From the NCBI GenBank assembly GCA_024760905.1, contig CM045729.1, forward strand, positions 9,725,580-9,789,579: a stretch of DNA of 64,000 bases. Direction: 5' to 3'. Below are positions 21,249 through 31,923 of this stretch, one piece after another. This stretch comes from Plotosus lineatus (Eukaryota > Chordata > Actinopteri > Siluriformes > Plotosidae). Numbering within the stretch: the first letter of the stretch is position 1; every line of letters starts with the position of its first letter. The translations under genes were made by a program, and so were the position numbers. A model generated the notes under the pieces. It was not told the DNA's origin. It saw only the letters and a list, made by a program, of their open reading frames with translations, and did no database searches.

Positions 21249-21600
21249 GGCAGTGGTGGTCTCGTGGTATAGGCACTGGATCGTTGCTCCAAAGATTGGG
21301 GGTTCGAGTCCCACTCTCCGCAAGGTTGTCACTGTCCCCCCCAGTGCAGCTAACTGGGTTATCAAAGGCGGGCCATGTCTGTCACTGTCTATGGTGAGAG
21401 GCATGTAAAAGAACCATTGCTGACTTTCGTAAAGAGTAGCTGCAAAGTCGTCAGTGTGTTTCTGTCCCTTGCTAAAAAGGGTTGTGTCAGGAAGGGAATC
21501 CGACGTAAAAACCTCTGCCAAATCAAATGTGCGAATCAGATGATTCACTGTGGCGAATCCTGAGTAAAAGGGAAAAAGCCAAAAGGAAGACAGACAGACA
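21249..21600 (+). mobile_element. tRNA-headed SINE with RTE-type 3' tail (SINE-A)
   Basis: The head has an A-box-like tggtctcgtggtataggcac (21257-21276) and a perfect B-box ggttcgagtcc (21301-21311), marking a tRNA-derived RNA polymerase III promoter. The body contains aactgggttatcaaagg and ttctgtcccttgctaaaaag. The 3' end (cgaatcagatgattcactgt then ggcgaatcctgagtaaaagg) mirrors the 3' end of the RTE-like LINE in this window. Other copies are at 26865-27216, 50085-50328 and 57002-57356. Confidence 0.78.
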
Positions 21601-21647
21601 GAGTATAATAATTATTATTGATTCTTTTTTTAATTTTGCTTTAAACA

Positions 21648-22038
21648 GTGTCGAAGATCAATAAGTTTAAAACACTGACTCATTTGCCAAGCCACTTAAT
21701 AATGCAGGGAGGAAATGTTCACAGGGAGGCTGGAGCCTATCTCAGCCGACACTAAGCGGGGTACACAGGTCCATCACAGGGAGAAGCTGAAACTTCAAAA
21801 CCAGAAATGTAAATTTGGCTCCATCTGCTGTATGATTTGTAACACTGCAAGTATTCAATTCAAGTACAGTACTGTATTCAGATACAAGTTTGGATGTTTC
21901 ATATGAGGGAACAGCCGAAAGGAAAAGAAGAGGTGTGTGTGTGTGTGTGTGTGTGTGTGTACATGTTTACAGACTGAATTTCTCAGTAATACACTTCCTC
22001 AATTTCTGAACCACTCACTCCTACACTTGGTGAAGGTG
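21648..22038. other. No gene; SINE-core relic, RTE tail stub and TG repeat
   Basis: 21690-21790 carries a degenerate SINE-core-like segment (ctggagcctatctcagccg). 21905-21931 is a 27-bp RTE 3' tail (gagggaacagccgaaagg). (GT)n occupies 21933-21960. The stretch from about 21841 to 21940 recurs at 38757-38865. Confidence 0.5.
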
Positions 22039-22487
22039 GAGCGCACCATAAACATTTCGCAATGTAATATGCAAGAGATCTGTGTCATTTTTTTTTTTTT
22101 TTATTTTAATAATTTTAATTCCATCCTGTAGTTTATTTGTTTGTGGAAGTCCTGAAAGCCAAGGTTGTGGAAAAAGTCTGCTGGAGTTATTTTACTTTAA
22201 TATCACATGATTTTAATTTAACAAATCTTTATGTCAACAGAACATTTCATTATTTTATATTATTTTGAGAACTCAATAAAATTCTCTCAATATTTCCAGT
22301 TTTTATTTTATTTTAATTTCATAGACGAAGTGAGACGGAATGACGTCATAAAACTTCAAAAACGTTTCGCAATGAAGTGTTCAGTGCTTTTGTAAAACAA
22401 ACATTCACAAAGAATAAACTTTTAATCTTCAATGTTTCATTAATGAACTGAAATAAAACAAAACCAGCTCCGACTGATCTGATTCGC

Positions 22488-23011
22488 TTACAGAGACTGA
22501 AGTGGGCGGAGCTTTAGAGGAGATTCTTCACCATAAACCCAGAGGATTGGCAGTAATGTATCAGTGAATGTGTGTGTGAAAGTGTGGAGGTGTTTGTTAG
22601 TGAGCGGGTCGGAGAAGGACAGTTTTCCTCTGTCCCAGTCCAACTGGACTCTGATCCTCTGGAGTTTCTGTGATACTGAGAGGAGAGTCGCTGGCTGTGG
22701 TGTAGAAACTGCTGCATATTTACCATTAAAATACCGCACATACCAGATTCCACTCCTGGAGAATATCCTCCCCTTCCTCTGAGCAGATTCTCTCATCACA
22801 CCCACAAACCACCATGTACAGTCTCCAACATCAACATCCCAGCAGTGAGTCCCTGAGTTAAAACCCTCAGAGCCCAGAATACAGGAATAATCATTAAATC
22901 TCTCTGGATTATCAGGAAGTTTCTGTTTCTCTTTCCTGAATCTCACACTGGTCAGATCATCAGATACAATGAGGTCAGGATGAGCGGTGTTGGGGTCCAG
23001 AGTTACAGGTA

Positions 23012-23062
<51 letters not shown>

Positions 23063-25474
23063 TAAGAGAAAATAGAAACTCTGTAAGAAACTCTGAAGCT
23101 TGAAGTCTCTGCTGCGCTCCGTTGGTTCCTCGGTGTCTCTGCTCAATACAAACACTGAACGGAGAAAGTTTTTCTTGAATGAATGAGCCACAGTCTGATC
23201 TTCAACTTTCTAAATAAACTGTCGACTGCATCCCCGAGGAACCGAATTAAACACGAACACTTTTATCATAATAATAATAATAATAATAATATCACACAAA
23301 TTCTCCCACTTTTTTGAAAGATAAATGGGAAAAGTTTGCTTCGAGACCACCTCACTGCTGATGCTGCGGCCATTGTTTCCAAACGACAGAATGAAGCGCC
23401 GCTCCGTCCCAGTTCAGGCAGGGACCGCCCACTCAACTCAATCTCTCAAGCTTCGACGCGTGACGCTTTTGCCTCGCACTTTCCCCGCGGGATTTTTTGT
23501 GATTTTGTGATCTGACTGTATTCTGTCTTCCTTTCGGCTTTTTCCCTTTTACTCGGGAGTCGCCACAGCGAATCATCTGATTCGCACATTTGATTTGGCA
23601 GAGGTTTTTAGCAGGTTATGTCAACCAAGCAGCAGCACACCTGACTTGGCTCATTCAAATGACCGAGAAGAGTCTTCAGGCATTTGATTGGTCAGTCTGG
23701 CTCATTCAAACAACTGAGAAGAGTCTTCGGACATTTGATTGGTCAATCTATGTTCTCTGTCCAGAGACTGACAAATCAAACGACTGAAGACTCGTATCAG
23801 TTGTTTGAATGAGCCAAGTCAGGTGTGCTGATGCTTGGTTGAAACAAAAACCTGCAGCCACATGGCCCTTTGTGGCACGAGTTTGACACCCCTGCCATGG
23901 ACAGTGAGAGACATGGCTGGCCTTTGATAACCCAGTTAGTGAACTGGGGACATTTTTACACCAATTGATTGAAATAAAATAAGGAAAAGTATCTATGCTT
24001 TAGTTTCAAATCATTCGCAACAAAAAGCTTATGCGTTATTGATGTAAAAATGTCCCCAGTGCACTAACTGGGGTATACTAACTGGTGTGTGTGCATGTGG
24101 GTGCACACACACACACACACACACACACACGATAGAATGAATGAGTCAAATTGGGACTTTCAGTAGCTTACTGTATTGTACAGTGTCCTGCATCTTCTCC
24201 CAGACTCTGAACTTCAGGTTGCTCAGATGCTTTGCCACATGGATCAGTGCTCCTGAAAGCTCGCCTGGATGCTGCAGTGTGCACTGGGCTCTGTAAACAC
24301 ATTCAGGAGTCAGCGCTGCTGTGGGTTTGGATTGAGAAACACAGAGAATGAGAGAGACAGGAAGCACATCACTCACCTTTTCACTGTGGCCTTGTAGTTC
24401 TGTAAAACAACAAAGTAAATCTCAGTGGATATGATTGACATTTTTACACAAATGAAATGTGGCATTTCTGATGAGGGAAACAAGTTTTACTTTCTCACAG
24501 TATAAATACTGAATAAACTTGTAAGAACGAGACGTCTTCAGCTCTCATCTCCTCTTCTATGGCTCTGATTGTGTCTGAAAGAGATGAAATGTCTCTGCTC
24601 AGCTTCTCCATCCTCTCCTTCACCATCTGACTCTTCTGCTTCTCTTCCTCTCTCAGTGCAATGATCCTGACTGTCTCTTCATCTCGTAGAAACCGGTGAA
24701 GCTCCTCAAACTCCTCCTTAATCTGACGCTCTGTGTGTTGGGACTGAATCTGCAGTGAAGAGGAATTCAAATGAAATAGAATCCATTATGCAATGACGTA
24801 AAATATAATTATAATATCAAACCCATGCTATTGATTCTAACCTTTATATGCTCTGCAGTCTGACTCCAGTTCAGTTTACAGTCTTTAAAGATCTCCAGTT
24901 TCTCCTGTAGGGGCTTCAGTGCAGTTTTGAGCTGCTCCTGAAACAAATCCACACACTGCATGGAGACTCTGTGTTTCAGATCTTATTTTACACATCGTTA
25001 CCTCACACCACTGTTTATTATGGAGATTTAACTGTACAATGTTCAGTGTGTGTTTTTATAATATACATTATTTACCTTACAGTCTGTTACTGCCTCATCA
25101 ATGGGGCAGAATTTGTGGTTGGTGTGTTTTCTTGAATCCCGACACACCACACACACCGGCTGTTGATCGTCCAGACAGAAGAGTTTGAATTTCTCACTGT
25201 GCAGACTGCAGACTGTTTCAGACCCTGATGAAGTTCTCTGACTTCTCTCCTGTAAGAAAGTCTCACACAGGTTCTTTAAGACCAGATTGATGGGAGGAGA
25301 ATCCATGGGCGAATTCCTCCTACAAACGGGACATTCTCTGGATCCTTTGGTCTCCCAGAACTTCTCCAAACACACTTTACACACACTGTGACTGCAGCCC
25401 AGAACAACAGGATTCTTGAAGATTTCACAGCACACAGGACAGGAGAAATCCTCCTCTGAGAACTTAGAAGCCAT
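22488..25474 (-). CDS. TRIM copy B: class IV TRIM E3 ubiquitin ligase, TRIM35/A33-like
   Basis: Six exons: 25076-25474 (399 bp), 24842-24937 (96), 24519-24749 (231), 24377-24399 (23), 24172-24290 (119) and 22488-23011 (524 with stop). All sites are AG/GT, phases agree and the product is 463 residues. The RING has C12, C15, C27, H29, C32, C35, C48, C51; B-box2 has C89, H92, C100, C108, C111, H117, H120; coiled coil about 134-242; PRY/SPRY about 291-463 ([51 protein letters not shown]). The 96/231/23-bp exon series is typical of class IV TRIMs. The family suggests an E3 ligase whose SPRY domain binds the target, often in antiviral signalling; that is inference. A 5' UTR exon ends at 25677 with a GTGAGT donor. 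Odd: a 9-bp deletion leaves exon 3 with donor GTTTAT instead of GTGAGG. Confidence 0.88.
23018..23060. repeat. (CA)n next to the SPRY exon acceptor, copy B
   Basis: About 43 nt of CA repeat. On the transcribed strand it is (TG)n immediately before TTTTCAG, the acceptor of the SPRY exon. Equivalent tracts are about 31 nt in copy C and about 21 nt in copy D. Confidence 0.9.
23525..23960 (-). mobile_element. SINE-A fragment interrupted by a palindromic hAT-like element
   Basis: 23525-23620 is the SINE-A 3' region (tcgccacagcgaatcatctg) and 23903-23945 a piece of its body (gagagacatggctggccttt). Between them 23620-23895 has inverted arms: caaccaagcagcagcacacc pairs with the complement of ggtgtgctgatgcttggttg. 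It ends gtttgacacccctg, like the CAGGGGTGTCAAAC termini of hAT-type miniature elements. An internal unit (tggctcattcaaa...) occurs twice. Same structure at 40318-40690 and 51785-52190. Confidence 0.6.
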
Positions 25475-25517
25475 TTTATTTTGCTGTTGTTGTTCTATCC
25501 AGTCCGAATGTTCAGAC

Positions 25518-25527
25518 TTTCACTTTC
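25518..25527 (-). promoter_or_regulatory. ISRE-like element upstream of TRIM copy B
   Basis: Minus strand GAAAGTGAAA within AGTGAAAGTGAAAGTC, 44 bp upstream of the ATG and just upstream of the likely acceptor of the coding exon. It could drive an internal promoter; function is inferred from the consensus. Confidence 0.45.
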
Positions 25528-25864
25528 ACTTTGATTAAAAGTAATTACAGCCTGATTTCAGGTTTCTTTAAAGTCAAACACATGACTTTGTAGATCCAGT
25601 TATTAATCACTTCTTCTCACAGTGCTGAGAATGAGACTCAGATTTCTCCATAAACTGAGAATAAAACAAAACTCACCAGAGCAGAACACTGCAGGCTGGT
25701 TATGGAGGACTGTGGTCGTCTCAGACTCCACACTTCCTGAATAGGAGGAGTTTTAGAGAGACTTTTAGAGAGAATGCTGTTCCCAACATTTGCAAAGTCA
25801 CAAATTGTCACAAAAGGACATTCATCAGAAAAGTTGGAAAATCCAAAATCTGCTAAGCTCATTA

Positions 25865-26159
25865 GCATTCACCACACGAAGAGGGAGCCTAAAGTCTGTT
25901 CAATAAACAAACAACTGCACTTATTCCACTTGTGTCTGTAACGTTGGGGTAATGGACAATATAGCAATGTCCATCAGTCTCCTCTAGATGGAAGCAAAGG
26001 AGAAATAAGTGAGAAAAAAAAACATTAATAAGAAAAATGTGAATTATCAACACAGGAGTCATTGCAGTTTTCCCTGCCTGACTTGCAATGGTTCCTTAAA
26101 ATCTCTCGAATCACAGACAGTGAGAGGTGTGGCTGGCCTTTGATCATCCAGTTTGCTGC

Positions 26160-26200
<41 letters not shown>

Positions 26201-26852
26201 CATCAGTAAAATAACAAGGTTTTTAAAATGTGTGTGAACAAATTTGCCTTTGCTCTCAGTAGTGCATGAAATACACAGCATGTCATGGATGACATACGTC
26301 CATCATTCATCCATTTTCGGAACCGTTTAATCCTAATTAGGGTTGCAAGAGGTTGGCTTCCATCTCAGCTGACTCTGGGTGTGGGCAGAGTACACCCTGA
26401 ACAGCTCGCCAGGCCATTGCAGGGCCGACATTTGTCCATATTAAATCTCATATAAAATGTTCCAGACAATATCTAAATGAGTTTTAATCTCTCCACCTAC
26501 ATATTGAAGCTCCAGTCTTTCTATTCTGGTTTATTTGGGCTCTTCAATCTCGACAGGGAGATTCCATTCATGGCATGATTTTGGCAGATGGAAATCTCAC
26601 AGGATCTCATACATTCGCATGTCAATTGCAATAAGACTGGACATCTGCAAAAGACAATCGTGGATATAATGTGTGATGTCAAGAACAGGAAATGTTACAT
26701 AATACACTCCGAAATGACTCTGATGTTTTGAATATCTGATGCATTCAGGAAAAAAAAAAACATTTGCATTTATTTCTTTATTTTAAACCATTTAAAAATG
26801 GTATAACAAATAAACATATTCTGACAGAATCACCCAGTGATGAATGTTTGCC
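25865..26852. other. Intergenic flank of TRIM block B; SINE relic and TG repeat
   Basis: No gene seen. (TG)n at 26164-26198. 26305-26430 is a minus-strand SINE 3' part (tttaatcctaattagggttg, cagctcgccaggcc) with an L2/V-SINE-like tail. The whole stretch recurs at 56040-56990. Confidence 0.6.
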
Positions 26853-26864
26853 ATTTAAAGTACT

Positions 26865-27216
26865 GTCTGTCTTCCTTTCAGCTTTTTCCCTTTTACTCGG
26901 GAGTCGCCACAGTGAATCATCTGATTCGCACATTTGATTTGGCAGAGGTTTTTACGTCGGATGCCCTTCCTGTCACAACCCTTTTTAGCAAGGGACAGAA
27001 ACACGCTGACAACTTTGCAGCTACTCTTTATGAATGTCAGCAATGGTTCTTTTACATGCCTCTCACCATAGACTGTGAGGGATATGGCCTGCCTTTGATA
27101 ACCCAGTTAGCTGCACTGGGGGGAACAGTGACAACCTTGTGGAGAGTGGGACTTGAACCCCCAACCTTTGGATCAGCGATCCAGCGCCCTATACCACTAG
27201 ACCACCACTGCCCAAG
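26865..27216 (-). mobile_element. SINE-A, complete copy
   Basis: Minus-strand SINE with tRNA-like head ending at about 27213 (gggcagtggtggtctagtgg on the minus strand, then a B-box-like ggttcaagtcc) and RTE-type tail at the low-coordinate end. Flanked by atttaaagtact at 26853-26864 and 27217-27228, a 12-bp target-site duplication. The next RTE fragment begins at base 27229. Confidence 0.82.
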
Positions 27217-27228
27217 ATTTAAAGTACT

Positions 27229-28410
27229 TCTTCTTCTTTTCCTTACAGCTTTTCCCTTCAGGGGTCGCCACAGCGAATCATCTGCCTCCATCTCACCCTA
27301 TCCTTTGCATCTTCTTCTCTTACATCCCTAAATCTTCTCTTTGGTCTTCCTCTGGGTCTTCTGCCTGGTAGTTCCAACCTCAGCATCCTACTACCAATCT
27401 ACTCACTATCCCTCCTCTGTACATGTCCAAACCATCTCAATCTAGCCTCTCTGACTTTGTCTCCAAAACATCTAACACGTGCTGTCCCTCTGATGTACTC
27501 ATTCCTGATCCGATCCTTCCTCATTACTCCCAAAGAGAACCTCAACATTTTCATCTCTGCTACCTCCAGCTCTGCCTCCTGTCTTTTCCCCAGGGCCACT
27601 GTTTCTAAACCATACAACATCGTTGGCCTCAACACCGTCTTGTACACTTTTCCTTTCATTCTTGCGAAACCCTCCTATCACACATCACACCAGACACTTT
27701 TCTCCAACCATTCCAACCTGCCTGCACATGCTTCTTCACCTCTTTTCCACACTCTCCATTGCTCTGGATTGTTGAGCCAAAGTACTTAAAATCCTCCACC
27801 TTTCTTATCTCTGCTCCCTGTAACCTCACCGTTCCTCTTGGGTCCTTGTCATTCATGCACATGTATTCTGTCTTACTGAGGCTAATCTTCATTCCCCTCC
27901 TTTTCCAGGGCATACCTCCACCTCTCTAGATTTTCTTGCACTTGTTCTCTGCTCTCACTACAGATCACAATGTCATCTGCAAACAGCATAGTCCATGGGG
28001 AATCTTGTCTCACCTCGTCTGTCAGCCTGTGCATCACCATAGCAAACAAGAAGGGGCTGAGAGCTGACCCTTGATGCAGTCCCACCTCCACCTTGAACTC
28101 TTCTGTCACACCGACAGCACACCTCACCACTGTCTTACATTTCTCATACATGTCCTGCACCACTCTAACATACTTCTCTGTCACTCCAGACTTCCTCATG
28201 CAATACCACAGTTCCTCTCTCGGCACCCTGTCATATGCTTTCTCCAGATCCACAAAGGCACAATGCAGCTCCATCTGACCTTCTCTGTACTTCTCTATTA
28301 ACATCCTCAAGGCAAACACTGCATCTGTGGTGCTCTTTCTTGGCATGAAACCAAACTGTTGTTCACAAATGCTGACCTCTGCTCTTCGTCTAGCTTCCAC
28401 TATTCTTACT
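27229..28410 (-). mobile_element. RTE-like LINE fragment, block B
   Basis: 5'-truncated at about 28410. The minus strand encodes SICEQQFGFMPRKSTTDAVF, VDLEKAYDRVPREELWYC, GLHQGSALSPFLFAMVMH, MLFADDIVICSE and YFGSTIQSNGECGKEV. Frames break at about 27890 and 27660. The duplicate is at 57369-58585. Confidence 0.85.
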
Positions 28411-28429
28411 AAAGCAATTAAATCAAGCT

Positions 28430-29186
28430 GGTAAAATTAACCCGTCTGATGGGATCTATACATTAACGTGCATCAGATCCATTTTGAAAACGGTGTTGTC
28501 CGTGTTCCTGATAAGATTACTAAATCAATATTCCCAGCCAGGGTTCAACTCCTGCTTTAATAAGCTCATTATGAGGGGGACCAAAATCATACTATAGCAT
28601 TGATCTCCAAATCATGTCTGTAAGTCATTAACCTGGAAAATTAGCTTGCTTCACCCTGGGGTAATCAACAGGCTAAAATAACACACAAACCCGAACAATA
28701 AAATTATGATGACATGGTTTTCAGAAAATGAATGAATGAATAAATCATGAATTATTTGCCTTGCTGATTTTTTTCTGAGACGTCCTGTGTGTCATGTGAC
28801 CGGCGACATCTTTCAGACCAGCTGAGTTTATTTCATTTCCTGCAGTCGGCCTTTTATTATAATATACCCAACATTTTGTAAATAGTTGTGAAAGGAAACT
28901 TGTGAAAATAATGTTGACTGCACAAATGAAAATGTCAAACACTGTTGGACAGCATTTAATGTAATTTGAAATCATTTATTCAGGAAATGAAAACAATATG
29001 GCAATGTCTTGGGTATCTTCTCAGGTGTGTGGAATCTCGGAATAATTTCTGGACATGATGACAAAAACAGACTTATGAGTGTAAACACTGCCCACATAAT
29101 TTATTATCATAGAGCATGCCAGATTATCATAAGACCCCCATTATGGGTCAGTGGTGATTTAGACTAATGCTATCCCAAACTGCATC
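28430..29186. other. No gene assigned; possible distant L2-type RT relic
   Basis: 28400-28620 on the plus strand can be read as KINPSDGIYTLTCIRSILKT followed by GFNSCFNK, loosely like the fingers region of L2-type RTs, with a stop at about 28595. The rest is AT-rich. 28430-28793 recurs at 58600-58946. Confidence 0.3.
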
Positions 29187-29507
29187 CACTAGACCAGGGG
29201 TCGGCAACCTTTGCCATTCAAAGAGCCATTTGGACTCATTTTACACATTTAAGAAAACACAGGGAGCCAAAAATCCTTTTTTGACATTTAAAATCAAACA
29301 ACACTGCATATAATGTTTTTTCCCCGTTTTCCTTCATGTTAATATAAAACAACAATGTGTTGCATTGATTTAAATGACTGCGGAGACAATTCAATTACAA
29401 TTCTGCTTGCAACAAAAACATTTAGATTTAAAAAAAAAAAATCGCCAGCCTCCCCGCGACCCTAATTAGGATTAAGTAATTCAGAAAATGAATGAATCTG
29501 TTAGAGT

Positions 29508-31236
29508 CCTTCTTGTATTTTTATTAAGAAAAAGAATATCTATCCCACGAAGCGTGGGACGGGCTGCAGCCAGATGTGTTAACGGGTTGGGTATCGACAG
29601 TGGGGCCAATAAGTATTGTTCACCCATAAGTTCACCCATTTAAAAAGATAAGAGAGGTTTGTAATTTTCATCATAGGTACACATCAAGCTTAAGAGACAG
29701 AATGTAAAAATACATTCAGGAAATCACATTGTATGATTTTTAAACAATTTATTTGTGAAAATGGGAGGCCAATCAGTATTGGGCAGCCAGCAAAAGTTAC
29801 TTTTAATACTTTGTAATGTAGCCTTGGTTGGCAATGACAGAGGTCAAACGGTTCCTGTAGTTCTTGACCAGGTCTACACACACTTTAGTTGGTATTTTGT
29901 CCCACTCCTCTGCACAGATCTTCTCTAGAGCTGTGATGTTTGAGGGCTGTCGCTTGGCAACTCGAAGTTTTAACTCCCTCCACAGGTTTTCAATTGTGTT
30001 GAGGTTTGGAAACTGGCTAGGCCACTCCAGAACCTTGATATACTTTTTACGGAGCCACTCCTTGGTTTTCTTGGCTGTGTCTTTGGATCGTTATCATGCT
30101 GGAAGACCCAGCCATGTTTCATCTTTAATGCTCTGACCAAGGGAAGGATGCTTTTACCCAAAATGTCACAATACATGGCCCCATTCATGTTGCCATTGAT
30201 ACGGTGCAGTCTTTCTGTCCCTTTTGCAGAAAAGCATCCCCAAGCATGATTTGTTCACCCCCATGCTCCACAGTAGGTATGGTGTTCTTGGGATGCAGCT
30301 CAGCATTCTTCTTCCTCCAAACACGGTGAGTGCTGTTTGAACCAAAAAGTTCCGTTTTGGTCTCATCTGACCACATCACATTGTCCCAGTCCTCCTCTGG
30401 ATTGTCCAGATGGTCTTTAGCATATTTCAGACGGGCCTTTACCATGTTTTTCGTTTAGTAGGGGAACCTTTCGGGCAATGCAGGATTTCATCTCATGACG
30501 ACGTAGTGTGTTCGTTATTGTCATCTTTATGACGGTGGTTCCCGCCGTCTTCAAATCATTGACCAGTTCCTGCCGTGTAGTTCTGGGCTGATTACTCACT
30601 GTTCTCAGGATCCTTTGAACCCCACGAGGTGAGATCTTGCATGGAGCACCACTCCTAGGGAGGTTGTCAGTGATGTTATACTTCTTACATTTTCTAATAA
30701 TGTTTCCAACTGTTGATCTTTTCTCACAAAGTTGTTTACCAATTGCAGTTTGACTCATCCCAGCTTTGTGCAGTTGTACAATTTTATCTCTGGTGTCTTT
30801 GGGATGCTCTCTGGTCTTGGTCATGGTGAGGACTGCAGTCTGACAGTTTGAGAGTGTGTGCAGGTTTGAAGGAGTCTCTTATGCATCTAATCAGTTCAAA
30901 CAGGTGTCATTCATATTTGTTAACCAGTGGGGGCCGAAATAATGTTTGTTTTCTCGCTGGCCAATACTTATTGGCCTCCCATTTTCACAAATAAATTGTT
31001 TAAAAATCCTACAATGTGATTTCCGGGATTTTTTTTTTCACTGTCTCTTGATGTGGATCTATGATGAAAATTATAAACCTCTCTTATCTTTTTAAATGGG
31101 TGAACGTGCACATTTTTACGTTGCCCAATACTTATTGGCCCCACTGTAGATACCCAACCCGTTAACACATCTTGCTGCAGCCCTTCCCAGGCTTCGTGGG
31201 ATAGATATTCTTTTTCATTATAAAAATACAAGAATG
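29508..31236. repeat. Palindrome arms split by a central Tc1 insertion
   Basis: 29508-29597 and 31147-31236 are inverted copies of about 90 bp (tatcccacgaagc, gttaacgggttgggtatc). Removing the Tc1 element leaves gggtatc-TA-gataccc at the junction, a palindrome centre. The right arm also occurs at 62985-63065. Confidence 0.7.
29598..31146 (-). mobile_element. Tc1-like transposon, decayed transposase
   Basis: Ends CAGTGGGGCCAATAAGTATT and its complement. Transposase pieces on the minus strand: 30417-30824 ([20 protein letters not shown], paired-type helix-turn-helix), 30185-30445 (WDNVMWSDETKTELFG, first catalytic D) and about 29970-30188 ([14 protein letters not shown], second D). The frames are shifted between pieces, so it is inactive. 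An N-terminal fragment of a sister copy is at 62215-62634. Confidence 0.85.
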
Positions 31237-31301
31237 CTGTTTTGTCATAGTTTTAATTTCCAAAAATGACAACAACACAGAAACGCATATGAAGATTTAT
31301 T

Positions 31302-31510
31302 TTAAAAAGGAGCCTGCTCAACATTCTTTGAAATAATATTAATGCTTAATGCTGCACTGACCGACCCATTCTCAGAGTGGAGACTGAACCACACCCAGTC
31401 TTTTATTTTGTCACTGTGAGGAGAGTTATTTAACTCGGAGATTGCTGTGTATAAACAAATCTCACCAGCGTCTCTTACTTCAGCTGTGATTTCCGTTCCT
31501 GGATTACAAA
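31302..31510 (-). other. Unassigned open frame ending before a poly(A) signal
   Basis: The minus-strand frame reads NPGTEITAEVRDAGEICLYT then SDKIKDWVWFSLHSENGSVS and ends VEQAPF, followed within 5 bases by AATAAA. It could be the last exon of an unknown gene or part of a transposon. The duplicate at 63135-63345 has a one-base insertion that breaks the frame. I do not recognise the protein. Confidence 0.3.
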
Positions 31511-31760
31511 CCCCAGCAGCAGAAAAAAAATCTTTCTCTCGCCGCGCTGCTGATTGCCATGAGCTCTTTTCAGGCTCTTTTATATTTATTTGGTGTGGGC
31601 AGTTATTCTGTGTGTGTGTTCTTGTGTTCTTGTTGACAGACACCCAAAATCACCCCACCCACACCAAATAAATATTTGCCCACACCTGTGACTGTTAATT
31701 TTCATCAATGTAATTTTCAACCCTAAAAGAGCATTGGAAGGGAATCCACATCATTCAGTT

Positions 31761-31923
31761 AAAAAAAAAAAAAAAACCTAGATAGGACATTACTGTTTCA
31801 ATTCTGAAGTGGAGCCATCTTGGTGAGATCATCTTACTGTTTAAGATTTAAAGCAAGGTGATCTCACCAAGATGGCTCCACTTCACAATTGAACAGTAAT
31901 GTCCAATCTAGTTTTTTTTTCTT
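31761..31923. repeat. Palindromic miniature element (hairpin)
   Basis: Arms of about 57 bp (ctagataggacattactg... and ...cagtaatgtccaatctag) with poly(A) on the left and poly(T) on the right continuing the symmetry; loop of about 20 bp near 31836-31852. Probably a foldback/MITE inside the hAT-like element. Confidence 0.75.

Larger units (their letters stand above)
19792..21488 (+). repeat. Segmental duplication, left flank of TRIM block B
   Basis: Nearly identical to 48620-50328. It contains the Tc1 3' half, the cryptic exon at 20433-20558, a stretch with no identified function and a SINE. Divergence consists of scattered substitutions and small indels. Confidence 0.88.
22039..28793. repeat. 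Segmental duplication: TRIM block B and right flank
   Basis: Matches 50341-58946 throughout, including TRIM exons, SINE-A and the RTE fragment. The TRIM part also matches 38863-42525 (copy C), and the 5' end of the gene matches 896-2203 (copy A). In block D a Rex3 lies in the last intron and another beyond the right end; block B shows the empty site for both. Confidence 0.88.

Noticed and set aside
21249..21325. Possible functional tRNA gene (B-box ggttcgagtcc)
   Set aside because: No acceptor-stem pairing or standard cloverleaf seen, and the unit is repeated with a SINE body and tail, so it is a SINE head.
23003..23191. CVCVCV-rich frame extensions upstream of the SPRY exons
   Set aside because: Translation of the (TG)n intron tract; the real exon begins after the CAG acceptor at 23012.
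23325..23510. 61-codon frame [20 protein letters not shown], identical at 40126-40311
   Set aside because: Lies in the TRIM intron on the opposite strand; identity is explained by the block duplication and it is altered in copy D.
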